From: Planctomycetota bacterium
GTDB taxonomy: Bacteria > Planctomycetota > Planctomycetia > Pirellulales > Lacipirellulaceae
Reading direction: 5' to 3'
Assembly (NCBI GenBank): GCA_029259915.1
Contig: JAJDED010000026.1
Coordinates: forward strand, 1-64,000
DNA: 64,000 nt
The position numbers and the translations under genes were made by a program. Shown piece after piece: positions 63,435-64,000 of this stretch (positions are counted from its first letter, which is position 1; each line of letters opens with the position of its first letter). The notes beneath the pieces were generated by a model. The model was given only the letters and a program-made list of their open reading frames with translations. It was not told the DNA's origin and did no database searches.

Positions 63435-63899
63435 ATGAGTGCATACACAGCCACGATAGACTGGGAACGTAACGGTGCCGACTTCCTGGACGATAAGTAC
63501 AGTCGGCAGCACGTCTGGCGTTTCGACGGCGGGGTAGAAATTAGGGCGTCTTCTTCGCCCCACGTCGTTCCTGTCCCGATGTCGTGCGAAACTGCGGTGG
63601 ATCCGGAGGAGGCGTTCATTGCCGCACTATCAAGTTGCCACATGCTGTGGTTCCTGTCCTTAGCCGCAAAGCGTGGATTCGTCGTCGATGCTTATCGTGA
63701 TGAGGCGATGGGCAACATGGCAAAGAATTCAGAGGGTAAGATCGCTATGACCGAGGTTACGCTTCGCCCATCCGTCACATTTGGCGGGGCGAATGGGCCG
63801 GGTCCTGATGAAATCTCGGCGATGCACGACGAGGCACACGAGAAGTGCTTTATTGCGAATTCGGTTAAGACCCTAGTTCGCTGTGAACCTGTCCAGTAG
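63435..63899 (+). CDS. OsmC family protein
   Basis: 154 residues. The redox cysteines C68 (AALSSCHMLWFLSLAAKRG) and C138 (EKCFIANSVKT) are in the usual places, with DPEEAFIAALSSCH preceding. OsmC/Ohr proteins reduce organic hydroperoxides in the cytoplasm; this one lies closer to OsmC than Ohr by the C68 context. 55 bp after the preceding gene. Confidence 0.92.
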   Translation: MSAYTATIDWERNGADFLDDKYSRQHVWRFDGGVEIRASSSPHVVPVPMSCETAVDPEEAFIAALSSCHMLWFLSLAAKRGFVVDAYRDEAMGNMAKNSEGKIAMTEVTLRPSVTFGGANGPGPDEISAMHDEAHEKCFIANSVKTLVRCEPVQ

Positions 63900-63961
63900 G
63901 AAAAGAGGTTTCTTCAGAAGATTGAAGAGGGGAACTTCAAAAAAAGTTAGCACAATGTGCA

Positions 63962-64000
63962 TTAGTCCCAAAGGGACGAGATATGTTAGCCCAGGGCAAG
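63962..64000. repeat. Inverted copy of the GCCCTGGGCTAACATAT element end
   Basis: TTAGTCCCAAAGGGACGAGA TATGTTAGCCCAGGGCAAG is the inverse of 46351-46389. The window ends inside it. Confidence 0.6.

Overview
The window looks like chromosome from a planctomycete of the Pirellulales type with moderate GC. This rests on gene content only: a DUF1559 pilin-like protein, a Minf_1886-family protein, a PSP1/RicT protein, two Hanks-type kinases, an alginate-export-like porin, a PEP-CTERM remnant, and a formyltransferase of the tetrahydromethanopterin C1 pathway. There are no rRNA genes, no CRISPR array and no prophage. One tRNA-Met and one SRP RNA are present.

Layout. 1-9.2 kb is mostly minus strand: a GT9 glycosyltransferase, a kinase, a siroheme sulfite reductase, a second membrane-anchored kinase, a porin with a cysteine-rich head, a small membrane protein and flotillin-like FloA. 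9.5-14 kb is a minus-strand information-processing block: SRP RNA, dnaX, ybaB, rpoN. 14-18 kb is one 1324-residue protein of unknown function. 18-28 kb holds a beta-propeller protein, a phosphofructokinase, an SDR epimerase, two acetyltransferases (one RimI) and a lipid-linked sugar pair (GT2 plus a polytopic membrane protein). 28-35 kb holds tRNA-Met, a secreted glycosidase-like protein, a decayed toxin-antitoxin pair, a frameshifted gene, a DUF2156 protein, and a Wza-like export protein next to a repeat-rich secretory protein.

35.2-38 kb is the accessory island. It contains a PEP-CTERM fragment, an orphan polymorphic-toxin C-terminus with its probable immunity gene, and a REP-associated tyrosine transposase (RAYT) bounded by inverted 21-bp repeats. 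A 131-bp derivative of the same repeat has landed in the PEP-CTERM remnant. 39-46 kb has a lipoprotein/DUF1559 pair, a GntR-ABC transporter operon whose last gene is frameshifted in a poly-G run, and a thioredoxin-like lipoprotein followed by a duplicated zinc-ribbon fragment. 46.6-64 kb is core genes: rpsA, ftr, a PilZ-like protein, bcp, rsfS, argS, a PIN-TRAM protein, a dGTPase, a HIT protein, a penicillin acylase, PSP1, Minf_1886, groES, a terpenoid-cyclase-like protein and OsmC.

The most distinctive features are these. (i) A run of nine A residues in dnaX at the gamma/tau boundary suggests gamma is made by slippage. (ii) The orphan toxin-immunity cassette is cut off by RAYT repeats. (iii) Most intergenic gaps carry imperfect palindromes from several repeat families built of 7-9 bp units; some of these supply stop codons and C-terminal tails of neighbouring genes. 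(iv) rsfS has no ATG, GTG or TTG in a sensible position and probably starts at ATT.
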